Origin: Mycolicibacterium palauense
Lineage (GTDB): Bacteria; Actinomycetota; Actinomycetes; Mycobacteriales; Mycobacteriaceae
Reading direction: 5' to 3'
NCBI RefSeq assembly: GCF_002592005.1
Contig: NZ_NVQF01000033.1
Location: forward strand, 1 to 61,684
DNA length: 61,684 bases
Position numbers and translations under genes: made by a program. The notes under the pieces were generated by a model. The model saw only the letters and a program-made list of their open reading frames with translations. It did no database searches and was not told where the DNA came from. This document shows, piece by piece, positions 47,801 through 58,810 of this stretch (within the stretch, counting starts at the first letter, position 1; each line of letters opens with the position of its first letter).

Positions 47801-48225
47801 TGATGGCGCGCCGGGATCAGGAAGGCGACGGCGGCCAGGTGAAACGCCAACCCGATGAACTCGCCGATCTCCTCGACGACCGATTCCGGGGCCGCCGGCC
47901 CGGGCAGCAGGTCGGCCAGGTTCCAGCCGATCGCGGCCACCATGTACAGCAGCAGAACCCACCAGGCGATGCGTTTGCGTGCCGCCAGCGCGCCGGCCAG
48001 CAGCGCCAGCACGAACGCCCACGCGAAGCTGGTGTCGGGAAAGTTGAACAGATAGTCGTTGACGAACTCCCGCGGAACCCGGATCAGGGACCGCACCAGT
48101 GGGGAGACACTGGCGACCAACGACAGCGTGGCCACGATGCCCACCGTCCAGCCGGCGGCGGCGGGAACCCACTGCACCCGGGGTCCCGGCCGCGACGTCG
48201 GTGTGCGGCGGCTCACGAGGGTCAT
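44875..48225 (-). CDS. lysX: Bifunctional lysylphosphatidylglycerol synthetase / lysyl-tRNA synthetase LysX
   Basis: The 1116-residue fusion adds lysine to phosphatidylglycerol, which protects the membrane from cationic peptides. Order: about six N-terminal spans, a DUF2156 transferase domain (about 250-600; '[23 protein letters not shown]', '[16 protein letters not shown]', '[20 protein letters not shown]'), a tRNA-anticodon OB fold ('[32 protein letters not shown]') and a class II LysRS domain ('[29 protein letters not shown]', '[12 protein letters not shown]'). It matches Rv1640c in order and position. A short Gly/Asp/His-rich run ([11 protein letters not shown]) interrupts the transferase domain. 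The housekeeping LysRS must be elsewhere. Confidence 0.96.
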   Translation of the reverse strand: MTLVSRRTPTSRPGPRVQWVPAAAGWTVGIVATLSLVASVSPLVRSLIRVPREFVNDYLFNFPDTSFAWAFVLALLAGALAARKRIAWWVLLLYMVAAIGWNLADLLPGPAAPESVVEEIGEFIGLAFHLAAVAFLIPARHQFSARVRRGALFKAAAVLVAGMAVGTLIGWGLIELFPGSLTRGGRFFYALNRVSAFAGADPDSFTGEPHVLVNAALGLFGALALMTAAIVLFQSQRADNALTGEDESAIRGLLELYGKNDSLGYFATRRDKSVVFAPSGRAAITYRVEVGVCLASGDPVGDPRAWPQAIAAWLQLCQTYGWAPGVMGASSAAAQAFREAGLNALELGDEAILHPDRFRLSGPDMKPVRQAVTRARRAGLTVRIRRHRELSAEEMARVIARADAWRDTETERGFSMALGRLGDPADEDCLLVEAVHDGDGGGGDHGGGEVAAMLSLVPWGTTGASLDLMRRSPQSPNGTIELMVSELCGQAEELGINRISLNFAMFRSAFEEGAQLGAGPVARLWRALLVFFSRWWQLETLYRSNMKYLPEWVPRYACYEDARLVPRVGVASVIAEGFLVLPFSRRAKQHTGNHPAVPDSLSGSGALHRDGSAPEPGRLALDAPGDSEATARLPEQVRVRMAKLRSLQSQGVDAYPVGRAPSHTVTEALRCPDGTAVTVAGRILRIRDYGGVLFAQLRDWSGETQLLLDDSVLADGHIAAFTAAIDLGDLIEVTGVRGASRNGTASVLVHCWRLIGKCLRPLPDKWKGLTDQEARVRARYVDLAVNTEARDLIRARSQVLHSIRETLVGKGFLEVETPILQQIHGGANARPFTTHINAYDLDLYLRIAPELYLKRLCVGGVERVFELGRAFRNEGVDFSHNPEFTLLEAYQAHADYRTWIDGCRELIQNAATAANGAPVVLRPRADGTLEPVDISGPWPVKTVHEAVSEALGEHVDAGTDLATLRRLCERTGIAYQRQWDPGAVVLEMYEHLVEDRTQAPTFYTDFPTSVSPLTRPHRDKPGVAERWDLVAWGVELGTAYSELTDPVEQRRRLQEQSLLAAGGDPEAMELDEDFLQAMEYAMPPTGGIGMGVDRVVMLITGRSIRETLPFPLAKPR

Positions 48226-48291
48226 AGGCCGCGAGGATATGCCCTCAACCCGCGAAACACGTGGCAGGCGCGGGTGACAGGTGCCGCCGGG

Positions 48292-48684
48292 CTACCAGAC
48301 CGGCCCGGTGTACTTCTCGCCCGGTCCCTGCCCGGGTTCGTCGGGCGCCACGCTGCCCTCGCGGAACGCCAACTGCAGGCTCTTCAGGCCGTCGCGCACG
48401 GGACCCGCGTGCGGCCCCAGGTACTCCGCCGAGGCGGACACCAGCCCGGCCAGCGCGGTGATCAGCCGGCGCGCCTCATCGAGATCGCGGTGCGGGGTGG
48501 ACTCGGGGTCACCCGTATCGTCGGGGGCCAGGCCGAGCTTCTCGGCGGCGGCGCTCATCAGCATCACCGCCGCGCGGGTGATCACCTCGACGGCGGGGAT
48601 CTCGGCAAGGTCGCGCACCGCTCCGGGATTGCCGGGCCGCGCACCGTCGGCGTCCCCGGTCGCGATTCTGGGATCATCGGTCAT
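48292..48684 (-). CDS. DUF1844 family protein
   Basis: The 130-residue protein is a DUF1844 member: 'DLAEIPAVEVITRAAVMLMSAAAEKLGLAPDD', then 'HRDLDEARRLITALAGLVSASAEYLGPHAGPVRDGLKSLQLAFREGS'. These are small helical, mostly actinobacterial proteins of unknown function that usually sit divergent from infC, as here. ATG 48684 is used; the upstream in-frame extension overlaps the infC promoter region. The C-terminus ends with aromatic residues 'YTGPVW'. Confidence 0.85.
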   Translation of the reverse strand: MTDDPRIATGDADGARPGNPGAVRDLAEIPAVEVITRAAVMLMSAAAEKLGLAPDDTGDPESTPHRDLDEARRLITALAGLVSASAEYLGPHAGPVRDGLKSLQLAFREGSVAPDEPGQGPGEKYTGPVW

Positions 48685-48687
48685 GCC

Positions 48688-48696
48688 TGCTAGACT
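48688..48696 (+). promoter_or_regulatory. Candidate extended -10 promoter of infC-rpmI-rplT
   Basis: TGC-TAGACT (48688-48696) is an extended -10 element that would give a leader of about 285 nt before infC. No good -35 is seen, as is acceptable for TGN-type promoters. 48685-48989 contains this box and the hairpin below, and no gene I can support. Confidence 0.45.
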
Positions 48697-48872
48697 GGCA
48701 TGCGCGACCGTCCCGGCGTACGCCAGGGACAGCAAGTGGAGTTCCGCTCCCACCGTTGGCCACCGATTCGTCGGCAGGCTCAGCGGTCCGGTCATCGGCA
48801 CCACCGGGTGCCGGTTCTGCGTACGGAGGTTACTCCGGCGCAGGCGGTTTGTCGCCGCGACCGGTCGGCTCG

Positions 48873-48897
48873 GGCCCTGCTTCGTGCAGGGCCTTTC
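48873..48897 (+). terminator. Terminator-like hairpin in the infC leader (attenuator candidate)
   Basis: GGCCCTGC (48873-48880) pairs with GCAGGGCC (48886-48893) across a TTCGT loop, then TTTC. It lies 93 nt before the infC start and within its probable leader, so it could terminate transcription conditionally. L20- or IF3-controlled leaders precede this operon in other bacteria, though by different structures. Confidence 0.55.
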
Positions 48898-48989
48898 TGC
48901 TCGATGAGCAGCGCTGATGGTGTGGTATCCCGAGGGCTGTTCCCGTCCGCATGGCACGGCCCGACCACAGGAACAATGAGGGAGGCCCC

Positions 48990-49589
<600 letters not shown>

Positions 49590-49661
49590 GCGGCTGCGCT
49601 GCCACAGACCCCGCCGTCACGCGACGGCACCCGTGAAACCAACACAACGAACTGAGGATCC

Positions 49662-49856
49662 ATGCCCAAGGCAAAGACGCATAGCGGTGCTTCCAAGCGA
49701 TTCCGCCGCACCGGAACCGGCAAGATCGTCCGGCAGAAGGCCAACCGCCGCCACCTGCTGGAGCACAAGCCCAGCAAGCGCACCCGTCGTCTCGACGGAC
49801 GTACCGCCGTCGCCGCAACCGACGTCGCGCGCGTCAACAAGATGCTGAACGGCTGA
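49662..49856 (+). CDS. rpmI: 50S ribosomal protein L35
   Basis: The 64-residue basic protein has the L35 signature '[44 protein letters not shown]'. It lies between infC and rplT in the universal order, 72 nt after infC. 'GAGGATCC' just upstream of the ATG contains the ribosome-binding site. Confidence 0.97.
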   Translation: MPKAKTHSGASKRFRRTGTGKIVRQKANRRHLLEHKPSKRTRRLDGRTAVAATDVARVNKMLNG

Positions 49857-49912
49857 GCGCAGCCGCTTCCACTGAACACCCGAACACCGACCACCGAGAT
49901 TAGGAACATCCC

Positions 49913-50302
49913 ATGGCACGCGTGAAGCGCGCACTCAACGCCCAGAAGAAGCGGCGCACAGTCCTCAAGGCCTCCAAGGGCTACCGCGGTCAGCGCTCCC
50001 GGCTCTACCGCAAGGCCAAGGAGCAGCAGCTGCATTCGTTGACCTACGCCTACCGGGACCGCCGTGCCCGCAAGGGTGAGTTCCGCAAGCTGTGGATCTC
50101 GCGGATCAACGCCGCCGCCCGCGCCAACGACATCACCTACAACCGGCTGATCCAGGGGCTCAAGGCCGCCGGTATCGAGGTGGACCGCAAGAACCTCGCC
50201 GAGATCGCCGTCAGCGATCCGGCCGCGTTCACCGCGCTCGTCGAGGCGGCCCGCGCCGCGCTGCCCGAGGATGTCAACGCACCGTCGGGAGAGGCTGCCT
50301 GA
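49913..50302 (+). CDS. rplT: 50S ribosomal protein L20
   Basis: The 129-residue protein matches L20: '[70 protein letters not shown]' and '[31 protein letters not shown]'. It assembles early on 23S rRNA. The stop TGA is embedded in CTGA, whose CTG is the probable start of the next gene. The C-terminal 10 residues are an acidic/alanine extension. Confidence 0.97.
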   Translation: MARVKRALNAQKKRRTVLKASKGYRGQRSRLYRKAKEQQLHSLTYAYRDRRARKGEFRKLWISRINAAARANDITYNRLIQGLKAAGIEVDRKNLAEIAVSDPAAFTALVEAARAALPEDVNAPSGEAA

Positions 50303-51120
50303 CCCCGGTCCCCGGCCCGGCCCTGACCGAACGTTCGGCCCGCGTGGTTGCCGCAGCGAAACTGCTGCGCCACGCGGGCCGAAAACGTGCCGGGCGCTTC
50401 CTCGCCGAGGGGCCCAACCTCGTCGAGGCCGCGCTGGAGCGCGGTCTCGTCATCGAGGTGTTCGTCACCGAGGAGGCGGCCCTGCGCCACCGTGCTCTGT
50501 TGGCCGACCTGCTCGCCGGCCCGCCTGCCGCACACCCGCGGATCCCGCTGCACGCCATGACCGAACGGGCGGCCAAGGCGCTGTCGGACACCGTCACACC
50601 CCCCGGGCTGGTCGCGGTGTGCCGCCCGCCGGAGACCGATCTGCACCGGGTCTGTGCCGGGGCCCGGCTGGTGGTGGTGGCCGTCGGCGTCGGCGAGCCC
50701 GGCAACGCCGGAACCCTGATCCGGCTGGCCGACGCGATGGGCGCCGCGGCGGTGGTGTTCGCGGGCCACAGCGTCGACCCCTACAACGGCAAATGCCTGC
50801 GGGCCTCCACCGGGAGCATCTTCGCGGTCCCGGTGATCGTCGAACCCGACCTGGGGCTGGTGGTCGACGTTCTGCACGGCGCGGGCCTGCAGGTGCTGGC
50901 GACCACCGTCGACGCCGAGACGACCCTGGGGCGGGCGGGGGAGCTGCTCACCGCGCCGACCGCGTGGCTGTTCGGGTCTGAGGCCCACGGGCTCTCACCC
51001 GACGAGGCCGCCCTGGCCGATCATCGAGTCGGTATCGAGATGTCCGGGTCCGCGGAGAGCCTCAACGTGGCCTCCGCCGCGGCCATCTGTCTGTACCAGA
51101 GCGCCCGCGCGCAGTCCTAG
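50299..51120 (+). CDS. SpoU/TrmH-family RNA methyltransferase (Rv1644/TsnR-like), probable CTG start
   Basis: The 273-residue SPOUT methyltransferase has an N-terminal substrate-binding domain ('[39 protein letters not shown]') and a knotted catalytic domain: '[28 protein letters not shown]', '[14 protein letters not shown]', '[20 protein letters not shown]'. It would 2'-O-methylate 23S rRNA or tRNA. The conserved N-terminus lies upstream of the first GTG (50344). The best start is CTG 50299, overlapping the rplT stop as CTGA and 4 nt after GGGAGAGG. CTG 50323, at the conserved LTERSARV, is the alternative. Confidence 0.88.
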   Translation: MTPVPGPALTERSARVVAAAKLLRHAGRKRAGRFLAEGPNLVEAALERGLVIEVFVTEEAALRHRALLADLLAGPPAAHPRIPLHAMTERAAKALSDTVTPPGLVAVCRPPETDLHRVCAGARLVVVAVGVGEPGNAGTLIRLADAMGAAAVVFAGHSVDPYNGKCLRASTGSIFAVPVIVEPDLGLVVDVLHGAGLQVLATTVDAETTLGRAGELLTAPTAWLFGSEAHGLSPDEAALADHRVGIEMSGSAESLNVASAAAICLYQSARAQS

Positions 51121-51171
51121 GGCAGGCCGCGCCGGCCGATCTCGACGGCGAGCCGGCCGGGCAACCAGCGA

Positions 51172-52266
51172 TCAGGCCGCCGGGCGGCGCCCCCGCGCCG
51201 GGCGGAGTCCGGCCAGCGAGAACGTGTGATGCACCAGTGAGCCGGCGGCCTCGACCAGGCCCCGTGGCAGCGGTGGCACCGGTGCGGGTGTACGGGCGAA
51301 CAGTGTTCGCCGCCTAGGGAAGTAGTGCATCGGCATGCCCTTGCGGTCACGCGGGGGATCCATGAAGAACGGGGGCTCCACCAGCGGGGCGTCCCGGGCG
51401 GCGCGCCCGGCGGCCCGACGGTAGGCGGCCAGGGCTCGAGGATGCAGGCGGATCTCGTCGGGCACGGCCAGGAAGGCGACCTCGACGGCCTTGCCGAGCA
51501 GGCGCAGCAGGATCTCGTCCCCGGGTGTCCACCGCATGCCGGCGCGTTCGCGCACCTCCGGGTCGAACAGTCCCGCGGCGATCCAGCGTTGTCCGGCGAC
51601 CAGCGGTCGGAACAGGTTGTCCCACAACGGGGTCGGCATCAGCACGAAACCGGGTTTGGGAATGCGGATGGTGAAGATGTCCCGGGTCGCCCGGTTGATC
51701 TCCAGGTCCTCGCGGCAGGTCCGACGCCAGTACTCCTGGAAGTCCTCCCACGTCGAGGGGACCGGGCGCATGCTCATGCCGTACATCCGGTACCATTGCA
51801 CGTGCTCGTCGAACAATTGCCGCTTCTCGGCCTCGGTGAGCCCGCCGCAGAAGTACTCGGCGACGTTGATGACCATCATGAAGAACGTGGCATGCGCCCA
51901 GTAGAACGTTTCGGGGTTCAGGGCGTGGTAGCGGCGCCCCCGCGTGTCGGTGCCCTTGATGGTGTGGTGGTAACTCCTGATCTGTGCGCCGGTCTGGGCG
52001 GCCCGATCGCCGTCGTAGACCACGCCCATGATCGGGTACACCGAGCGGGCCACCCGCTGCAACGGCTCGCGCAACAGAATCGAGTGGTCCTCCACCCCGG
52101 CGCCCAGTTGCGGATACATGTTCTGGATGGCGCCGATCCAGACCCCCAGCAGACCGGTGCGCAGATCTCCGAAGTACTTCCAGGTCAGGGAATCCGGGCC
52201 GAGCGGTTGCGGGTCCCGCGGGTCGGCGGGTGTCGCCGCGGCTGCGGTCGTCGACGTGGCCTTCAT
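51172..52266 (-). CDS. MpaB/latex-oxygenase-like (DUF2236) protein (Rv1645c-like)
   Basis: The 364-residue protein belongs to the DUF2236 oxygenase family related to rubber oxygenase and MpaB. Conserved parts are 'PDSLTWKYFGDLRTGLLGVWIGAIQNMYPQLGAGVEDHS' at the N-terminus and 'YHALNPETFYWAHATFFMMVINVAEYFCG' with the haem-ligand-type histidine. 'DEHVQWYRMYGMSMRPVPSTWEDFQEYW' is also conserved. It probably binds b-type haem and cleaves or oxidises a hydrophobic substrate (inference from family). ATG 52266 has AGGAGG upstream. A palindrome at 52306-52327 lies in its promoter region. It converges on the methyltransferase gene. Confidence 0.9.
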   Translation of the reverse strand: MKATSTTAAAATPADPRDPQPLGPDSLTWKYFGDLRTGLLGVWIGAIQNMYPQLGAGVEDHSILLREPLQRVARSVYPIMGVVYDGDRAAQTGAQIRSYHHTIKGTDTRGRRYHALNPETFYWAHATFFMMVINVAEYFCGGLTEAEKRQLFDEHVQWYRMYGMSMRPVPSTWEDFQEYWRRTCREDLEINRATRDIFTIRIPKPGFVLMPTPLWDNLFRPLVAGQRWIAAGLFDPEVRERAGMRWTPGDEILLRLLGKAVEVAFLAVPDEIRLHPRALAAYRRAAGRAARDAPLVEPPFFMDPPRDRKGMPMHYFPRRRTLFARTPAPVPPLPRGLVEAAGSLVHHTFSLAGLRPARGRRPAA

Positions 52267-52305
52267 CGCGTCCTCCTGAGGGCTGCCGGGTGCCCTCACG
52301 ATAAT

Positions 52306-52327
52306 GTTGACAACAGTCGTTGTCCAC
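52306..52327 (-). promoter_or_regulatory. 22-bp imperfect palindrome upstream of the oxygenase gene
   Basis: The half-sites GTTGACAAC (52306-52314) and GTTGTCCAC (52319-52327) are inverted around AGTC, with one mismatch (core GACAAC-N4-GTTGTC perfect). It lies 40-60 nt upstream of ATG 52266 and near a CATTAT -10-like box on the minus strand. TetR-type regulators commonly control DUF2236 genes, but no regulator is adjacent. Confidence 0.55.
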
Positions 52328-52433
52328 GATTTCGCGGCGCGGCGCATCCGCTGTTACCGAGCGGCGATCGGGCCGCGCTGCACGCGTGACCAGCGCGTTC
52401 CCACCGCGCACGCACGGTCGGGGACGCGCTGCG

Positions 52434-52463
52434 TTGCCGGGCTCTCGCGTGAGGTCCTACGCT
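52434..52463 (+). promoter_or_regulatory. Promoter of the adenylate cyclase gene (leaderless)
   Basis: TTGCCG (52434-52439), an 18-bp spacer and TACGCT (52458-52463) are followed by 7 nt and ATG 52471. No ribosome-binding site is present, so the transcript should be leaderless. Confidence 0.6.
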
Positions 52464-52470
52464 GTGGCAA

Positions 52471-53382
52471 ATGGACCCCGAGCGCACCGACCCGGAGTCC
52501 GGTGCCGGTGGGCTCGACGGTGCGGACCAGCGGGGAGTGGCCGGCTGGCTGCATGACACCAACCGCAATCCGAACCTGGTCGGCCTGATCCGCAGAGCGC
52601 GCCGGGTGCTGCCCGGCGACCCCGAATTCGGAGATCCGCTGTCGATGGCAGGCGAGGGCGGTCCGCGGGCGGCCGCCCGCGCGGCGGGCCGGCTGCTCGG
52701 CGACCGCGACGCCGCCTCCCGGGAATTCAGCCTCGCGGGCCTGCAGGTCTGGCAGGCGCTCACCGAGCGGGTGGGACGCCGCCCGGCCGACCGGGAGGTG
52801 ACCATCGTCTTCACCGACATGGTGGGTTTCTCCGCGTGGTCGCTGCAGGCCGGTGACGACGCCACGCTGCGCCTGTTGCGTCAGGTCGCCGCCGCCGTGG
52901 AGCCACCGCTGCTCAACCGCGGCGGTCACATCGTCAAGCGCCTCGGCGACGGCATCATGGCCGTGTTCCCGGCGCCGACCATCGCCGTCGCCGCGGTGCT
53001 CTCGGCCCGCGACGCGATCCGCGGGGTCGAGGTCGACGGCTACACACCGCGGATGCGGTTCGGCGTGCACACCGGACATCCGCAACGCATCGGCGGGGAC
53101 TGGCTGGGTGTCGACGTCAACATCGCCGCACGGGTGATGGAGCGGGCCACCCGCGGCGGGGTGATGGTGTCGGGCCCGACCCTGGAGCGCATCGGTGAGG
53201 AACAGCTCGAGGCGATGGGCGTAACCGCCCGGCGGGTACGCAAGCAGGTGTTCGGGCCCAAGTCCACCGGTGTGCCTCCCGACCTGGCGATGTACCGGTT
53301 GAAGGTGCGCCGTGACGTCAGCGGCGACCCGTATGGCGGCGAACATCAGAACGACCATCAGGACGACCACGAGGACGATTAA
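52471..53382 (+). CDS. Class III adenylate cyclase (Rv1647-like)
   Basis: The 303-residue protein has an N-terminal helical domain of about 100 residues and a C-terminal class III cyclase homology domain. Metal-binding 'VTIVFTDMVGFSAWS', 'GGHIVKRLGDGIMAVFPAP' (substrate Lys and second Asp) and 'GVDVNIAARVMERA' (transition-state Asn and Arg) are all intact, so it should be active as a homodimer making cAMP. The position matches Rv1647. The end is an unusual 'HQNDHQDDHEDD', a possible metal-binding tail. It is probably leaderless. A cAMP-binding universal stress protein is encoded at 31815. Confidence 0.93.
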   Translation: MDPERTDPESGAGGLDGADQRGVAGWLHDTNRNPNLVGLIRRARRVLPGDPEFGDPLSMAGEGGPRAAARAAGRLLGDRDAASREFSLAGLQVWQALTERVGRRPADREVTIVFTDMVGFSAWSLQAGDDATLRLLRQVAAAVEPPLLNRGGHIVKRLGDGIMAVFPAPTIAVAAVLSARDAIRGVEVDGYTPRMRFGVHTGHPQRIGGDWLGVDVNIAARVMERATRGGVMVSGPTLERIGEEQLEAMGVTARRVRKQVFGPKSTGVPPDLAMYRLKVRRDVSGDPYGGEHQNDHQDDHEDD

Positions 53383-53399
53383 CTCAGGCGCCGCCCGGC

Positions 53400-54980
53400 T
53401 CAGCAGAATTCGTCGGCGCAGGCCCGCATCCAGTCCGCACGCCAGGACTGCGGCGGGTGGTCGAGCAGCTGACCCGGCGTGAGCCACTCGTAGATCTCGG
53501 CGTAGGTGCGGGTGCCGTGCGTCTCGATGCGGCGGTTGAGCATCTCGGGTCCCAGGTCGGCGAAGCCGTCCAGGCCCATCGACGCCACGATCTGGGCCGC
53601 GCTGGCCACCGTGGCGCGCTGGAACTGGAACACCCGTTGGGTCTTGTCGGGGACGTGCAGGGCGCGGGCCCGCGCCGGGTCCTGCGTGGTGACCCCGGTG
53701 GGGCAGTGATTGGTGTGGCACTTGAGGGCCTGAATGCAGCCGACGGCGAACATCATGGCGCGGGCCGAGAGCGTGAAGTCGGCGCCCTGGCAGATCCGGC
53801 TGACGATGTCGACGCCGCTGGCGACCTTGCCCGAGGCGCCGACGCGGATCCGTTCGCGCAGGCCCGTGCCGACCAGGCTGTTGTGCACCAGCATCAGTCC
53901 CTCGGTCAGCGGCATTCCGACGTGGTCCTCGAATTCCTGCGGGGCGGCACCGGTGCCGCCCTCGGAGCCGTCGACGATCACGAAATCGGGGGTCACGCCG
54001 GTGGCCAGCATCGCCTTGCAGATCGACAGGAATTCCGTGCGGGCGCCCACACACAGTTTGAAGCCCACGGGCTTACCGCCGGAGAGCCGGCGCAGCTGCA
54101 CCAGGAAGTCGATCAGCTCAAGCGGTGTGGAGAACGCCGGATGCGACGGTGGTGAGATCACGGTGCGGCCCTGCTGGACGCCGCGGGTGGCGGCGATCTC
54201 GGCGCTGACCTTGACCCCCGGCAGCACCCCGCCCAGGCCGGGTTTGGCGCCCTGGGACAGCTTGACCGAGATCATCTTCACCGCGGGCAGCGCGGCCTTC
54301 TCGGCGAACTGGGCGGGATCGAAGTTGCCGTCGGCGTCGCGGCACCCGAAGTAGCCCGAACCGAGTTCCCAGATCAGGTCGCCGCCGGGCCGCAGGTGGT
54401 AGGGGCTGATGCCGCCCTCGCCGGTGTCGTGGGCGAATCCGCCGCGCGCCGCACCGCCGTTGAGCGCCTCGACGGCGTTGCCCGACAACGCCCCGAAGCT
54501 CATCGCCGACACGTTCAGCAGGGCGATCTCGTAGGGCTGCGCGCAGTCCGGGCCGCCCACCCGTATCCGCGGGGCGGGATCCTCGGCGAAGCGGGCGCGC
54601 AGCGAGTGTCGCAGGAACTCGTACCCGGGGACGGTGACGTCACGCTCGGTGCCGAACGGTTCCTCGCCCTTGATGCCCTTGGCGCGCTCGTAGACCATGT
54701 CCCGGGTCTCGCGGTCGAAGGGGGTGCCGCCGGTGCTGGACTCCCCGAAGTACTGACGGAACTCCGGGCGGATCATCTCCATCAGGTAGCGGGTGTGACC
54801 GATGATCGGGTAGGCCCGCAGGATCGTGTGGCGGGTCTGCAGAAGATCCCACGTGCCCAGCGCGGCCAGTGCGCCCAGTGCGACGGCCGGCAGCCACCAC
54901 CCGGCGGCGGCGGTCAGCGCCGCCAGCGCGCAGAGCGCGGCCAGCGCCCAGACGGCGAGGACGACGGCGGGTCTGGCCAC
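53400..54980 (-). CDS. FMN-binding glutamate-synthase family protein, membrane-anchored
   Basis: The 526-residue protein has two N-terminal membrane spans ('AVVLAVWALAALCALAALTAAAGWWLPAVALGALAAL') and a GltB central-domain-like FMN barrel: 'NVSAMSFGALSGNAVEALNGGAARGGFAHDTGEGGISPYH', 'ISVKLSQGAKPGLGGVLPG', 'VIVDGSEGGTGAAPQEFEDHVG'. A 3Fe-4S cysteine trio lies in 'GCIQALKCHTNHCPTGVTTQD'. It lacks the glutaminase and C-terminal beta-helix domains of GltB, so it is a stand-alone oxidoreductase of unknown substrate. The GTG at 54980 is chosen because longer readings run into the tandem repeat at 55016-55130. Confidence 0.9.
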   Translation of the reverse strand: MARPAVVLAVWALAALCALAALTAAAGWWLPAVALGALAALGTWDLLQTRHTILRAYPIIGHTRYLMEMIRPEFRQYFGESSTGGTPFDRETRDMVYERAKGIKGEEPFGTERDVTVPGYEFLRHSLRARFAEDPAPRIRVGGPDCAQPYEIALLNVSAMSFGALSGNAVEALNGGAARGGFAHDTGEGGISPYHLRPGGDLIWELGSGYFGCRDADGNFDPAQFAEKAALPAVKMISVKLSQGAKPGLGGVLPGVKVSAEIAATRGVQQGRTVISPPSHPAFSTPLELIDFLVQLRRLSGGKPVGFKLCVGARTEFLSICKAMLATGVTPDFVIVDGSEGGTGAAPQEFEDHVGMPLTEGLMLVHNSLVGTGLRERIRVGASGKVASGVDIVSRICQGADFTLSARAMMFAVGCIQALKCHTNHCPTGVTTQDPARARALHVPDKTQRVFQFQRATVASAAQIVASMGLDGFADLGPEMLNRRIETHGTRTYAEIYEWLTPGQLLDHPPQSWRADWMRACADEFC

Positions 54981-55015
54981 GGCGCCGAGGGTAGCGCTGG
55001 GCCGCGGCCCCGGCC

Positions 55016-55130
55016 GAGCCGGCCATCGGGAAACCGTCGAGCCGGCCATCGGGAAACCGTCGAGCCGGCCATCGGGAAACCGTCGAGCCGGCCATCGGGA
55101 AACCGTCGAGTCGGCCACCGGGAAACGGCC
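55016..55130 (+). repeat. Five 23-bp tandem repeats upstream of pheS
   Basis: Four identical units of 23 bp (GAGCCGGCCATCGGGAAACC followed by GTC) begin at 55016, 55039, 55062 and 55085, then a fifth diverged copy at 55108. The array is non-coding, lies between divergent genes, and its period is close to two helical turns. Identical copies suggest recent expansion. Confidence 0.92.
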
Positions 55131-55154
55131 GCGTGGCGCGCCGGGTCCATCACA

Positions 55155-55160
55155 TATGAT
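55155..55160 (+). promoter_or_regulatory. -10 box TATGAT for pheST
   Basis: A perfect TATGAT lies 85 nt before pheS, directly after the tandem repeat. The resulting leader of about 80 nt holds a hairpin, GGCCGCC (55188-55194) with GGCGGCC (55212-55218), just ahead of the GAGGAG ribosome-binding site. No leader peptide rich in Phe was seen. Confidence 0.45.
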
Positions 55161-55224
55161 CGGCACCTGCATCCGGCCCGAGCCGAGGGCCGCCCGCCGT
55201 CGAGCGCGCTCGGCGGCCTTGTGA

Positions 55225-56306
<1,082 letters not shown>

Positions 56307-56307
<1 letters not shown>

Positions 56308-58805
56308 TGCGGATTCCCTACAGCTGGCTGCGCGAGGTCGTGGCCGTAGGCGCCCCGGGCTGGGACGTGCCCGCCGCGGAGCTCGAGCAGGCCCTGATCC
56401 GCATCGGCCACGAGGTCGAGGAGGTCATCGCGCTCGGGCCCGTGAGCGGACCGCTGACGGTGGGGCGGGTCACCGGAATCGAGGAACTCACCGAGTTCAA
56501 GAAACCCATCCGCGCCTGCACCGTCGATGTGGGGGAGCCACAGGATCGCGACATCGTCTGCGGTGCAACCAACTTCGCCGTCGGTGACCTGGTGGTCGTG
56601 GCGCTTCCCGGCACCACCCTGCCCGGGGACTTCACCATCGGCAGCCGCAAGACCTACGGCCGGCTCTCCGACGGGATGATCTGCTCGGCCGCCGAGCTGG
56701 GGCTGGGCGCCGACCATTCCGGCATCCTGGTGCTGCCGGCGGGCACCGCCGAACCCGGCGCCGACGGCCTGGCCGTGCTGGGACTCGACGACACGGTGTT
56801 CGACCTGGCGATCACCCCCGACCGCGGCTACTGCATGTCGGTGCGCGGGCTCGCCCGTGAGATCGCCTGCGCCTACGGCCTGGATTTCGTCGACCCCGCC
56901 TTCGACCCGGCGCGGGTGCCGGCGCTGCCCGCCGACCGGGAGGCCTGGCCGCTGACCATCGACGCGGGTACCGGCGTCAGCCGGTTCGCCCTGCGGCCGG
57001 TCACCGGGATCGACCAGCACGCCGCGTCGCCGTGGTGGCTGCGCCGACGGCTGATGCTGTGCGGTATCCGGCCCATCTCGCCGGCCGTCGACGTCACCAA
57101 CTACGTCATGCTGGAGCTCGGCCATCCGATGCACGCCCACGACCGGGCCCGCATCCAGGGCGGTTTCCGGGTCCGCTTCGCCCGCCCCGGTGAGACCGTG
57201 GTCACCCTCGACGACGTCACCCGCACGCTGGACCCCGCCGACGTGCTGATCGTCGACGACGTCGCCACCGCCGCCATCGGCGGCGTGATGGGCGCCGGCA
57301 CCACCGAGATCTCCGAGGAGTCCACCGATGTGCTGCTGGAGGCCGCGGTGTGGGATCCCGCCGCGGTCTCGCGCACGCAGCGCCGGCTGCACCTGGTCAG
57401 CGAGGCCGGCCGGCGTTACGAACGCACGGTCGACCCGGCGGTGTCGGTGGCCGCGCTGGACCGCTGCGCGACCCTGCTGGCCGAGATCGCCGGCGGCACC
57501 GTCGATCCGGCGCTGACCGACTGGCGCGGGGAGCCGCCCCGCGAGGAGTGGTCGCACCCGGTGGTGCGGATGCCCGTCGACCTGCCCGACCGGACCGCGG
57601 GCATCGGCTACGCCGACGGGGTCACGATCGGCCGGCTGACCCAGATCGGTGCCCGGGTGAGCTCCGAGGGCCCGGAACTGGCGGTCACCCCGCCCAGCTG
57701 GCGGCCCGACCTCGTCCAGCCCGCCGACCTGGTGGAGGAGGTGCTGCGCCTGGAGGGCCTTGACGCCATCCCGTCGGTGCTGCCGGCGGCGCCGGCCGGC
57801 CGCGGCCTGACCGCGGCCCAGCGGCGCCGGCGTGCGGTCGGCAAGTCGCTGGCCCTGTCGGGCTACGTCGAGATCCTGCCGACACCGTTCCTGCCCACCG
57901 GAGTGTTCGACACCTGGGGGCTGCCCGCCGAGGACCCGCGCCGCCGCACGACCGCGGTGCTCAACCCGCTGGAGGCCGACCGGCCGCACCTGGCCACCAC
58001 CCTGCTGCCCGGCCTGCTCGAAGCGCTGGTGCGCAACGTCTCCCGGGGGGCGGTGGACACCGCGCTGTTCGGCATCGCCCAGGTGGTGCGGCCCACCGAA
58101 CGCACCGGCGCGGTCGAGCGGATCCCGACCGACCGCCGGCCCACCGACGAGGAGATCGCCGCACTCGACGCCTCGCTGCCGGATCAGCCCGTGCACATCG
58201 GGGCCGTGCTCACCGGCTTGCGCGAGCGGCGCGGCCCCTGGGGCCCCGGCCGGCCCGCCGAGGCCGCCGACGCGTTCGAGGCGGTGCGGGTGATCGCGCG
58301 GGCCTGCGGGGTGGAGGTCAGCCTGCGCGCCGCCCAGGAGCTGCCGTGGCATCCGGGGCGCTGCGCCGAGGTGCTCGTCGACGGGGTCGGCGTCGGCTAC
58401 GCCGGACAACTGCACCCGGCGGTCGTCGAACGGGCCGGGCTGCCGGCGGGGACCTGCGCGGTGGAACTGGACCTGCAGGCCATCCCGATCGTCGGCGCAC
58501 TGCCGGCGCCGCGGGTGTCGCCCTTCCCGGCGGTGTTCCAGGACCTCAGCCTCGTCGTCGAGGACACCGTGCCCGCACAGGAGGTGATCGACGCGGTCCG
58601 CGCCGGCGCCGGCGAGCTGCTCGAAGACGTCGCGCTGTTCGACGTCTACACCGGCCCGCAGATCGGGGCGGGCCGCAAGTCGCTGACGCTGGCGTTGCGG
58701 TTCCGCGCCGCCGATCGCACCCTGACCGAGGACGAGGCCAGCGCGGCCCGCGCGGCGGCCGTGGAGGCCGCCGCGGCGTCCACGGGCGCGGCGCTGCGGG
58801 CCTGA
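56307..58805 (+). CDS. pheT: Phenylalanine-tRNA ligase beta subunit
   Basis: The 832-residue beta subunit starts '[14 protein letters not shown]', has a tRNA-binding OB domain ('[24 protein letters not shown]', '[21 protein letters not shown]') and B3/B4 editing domains ('[53 protein letters not shown]'). A B5 region ('[12 protein letters not shown]', '[21 protein letters not shown]'), a pseudo-catalytic core and a C-terminal anticodon-binding FDX-ACB domain ('[25 protein letters not shown]') follow. It shares one base with the pheS stop. Confidence 0.97.
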
Positions 58806-58810
58806 GCCCG

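Noticed and set aside
55016..55130. CRISPR array from the 23-bp repeats
   Set aside because: Units are contiguous with no spacers.
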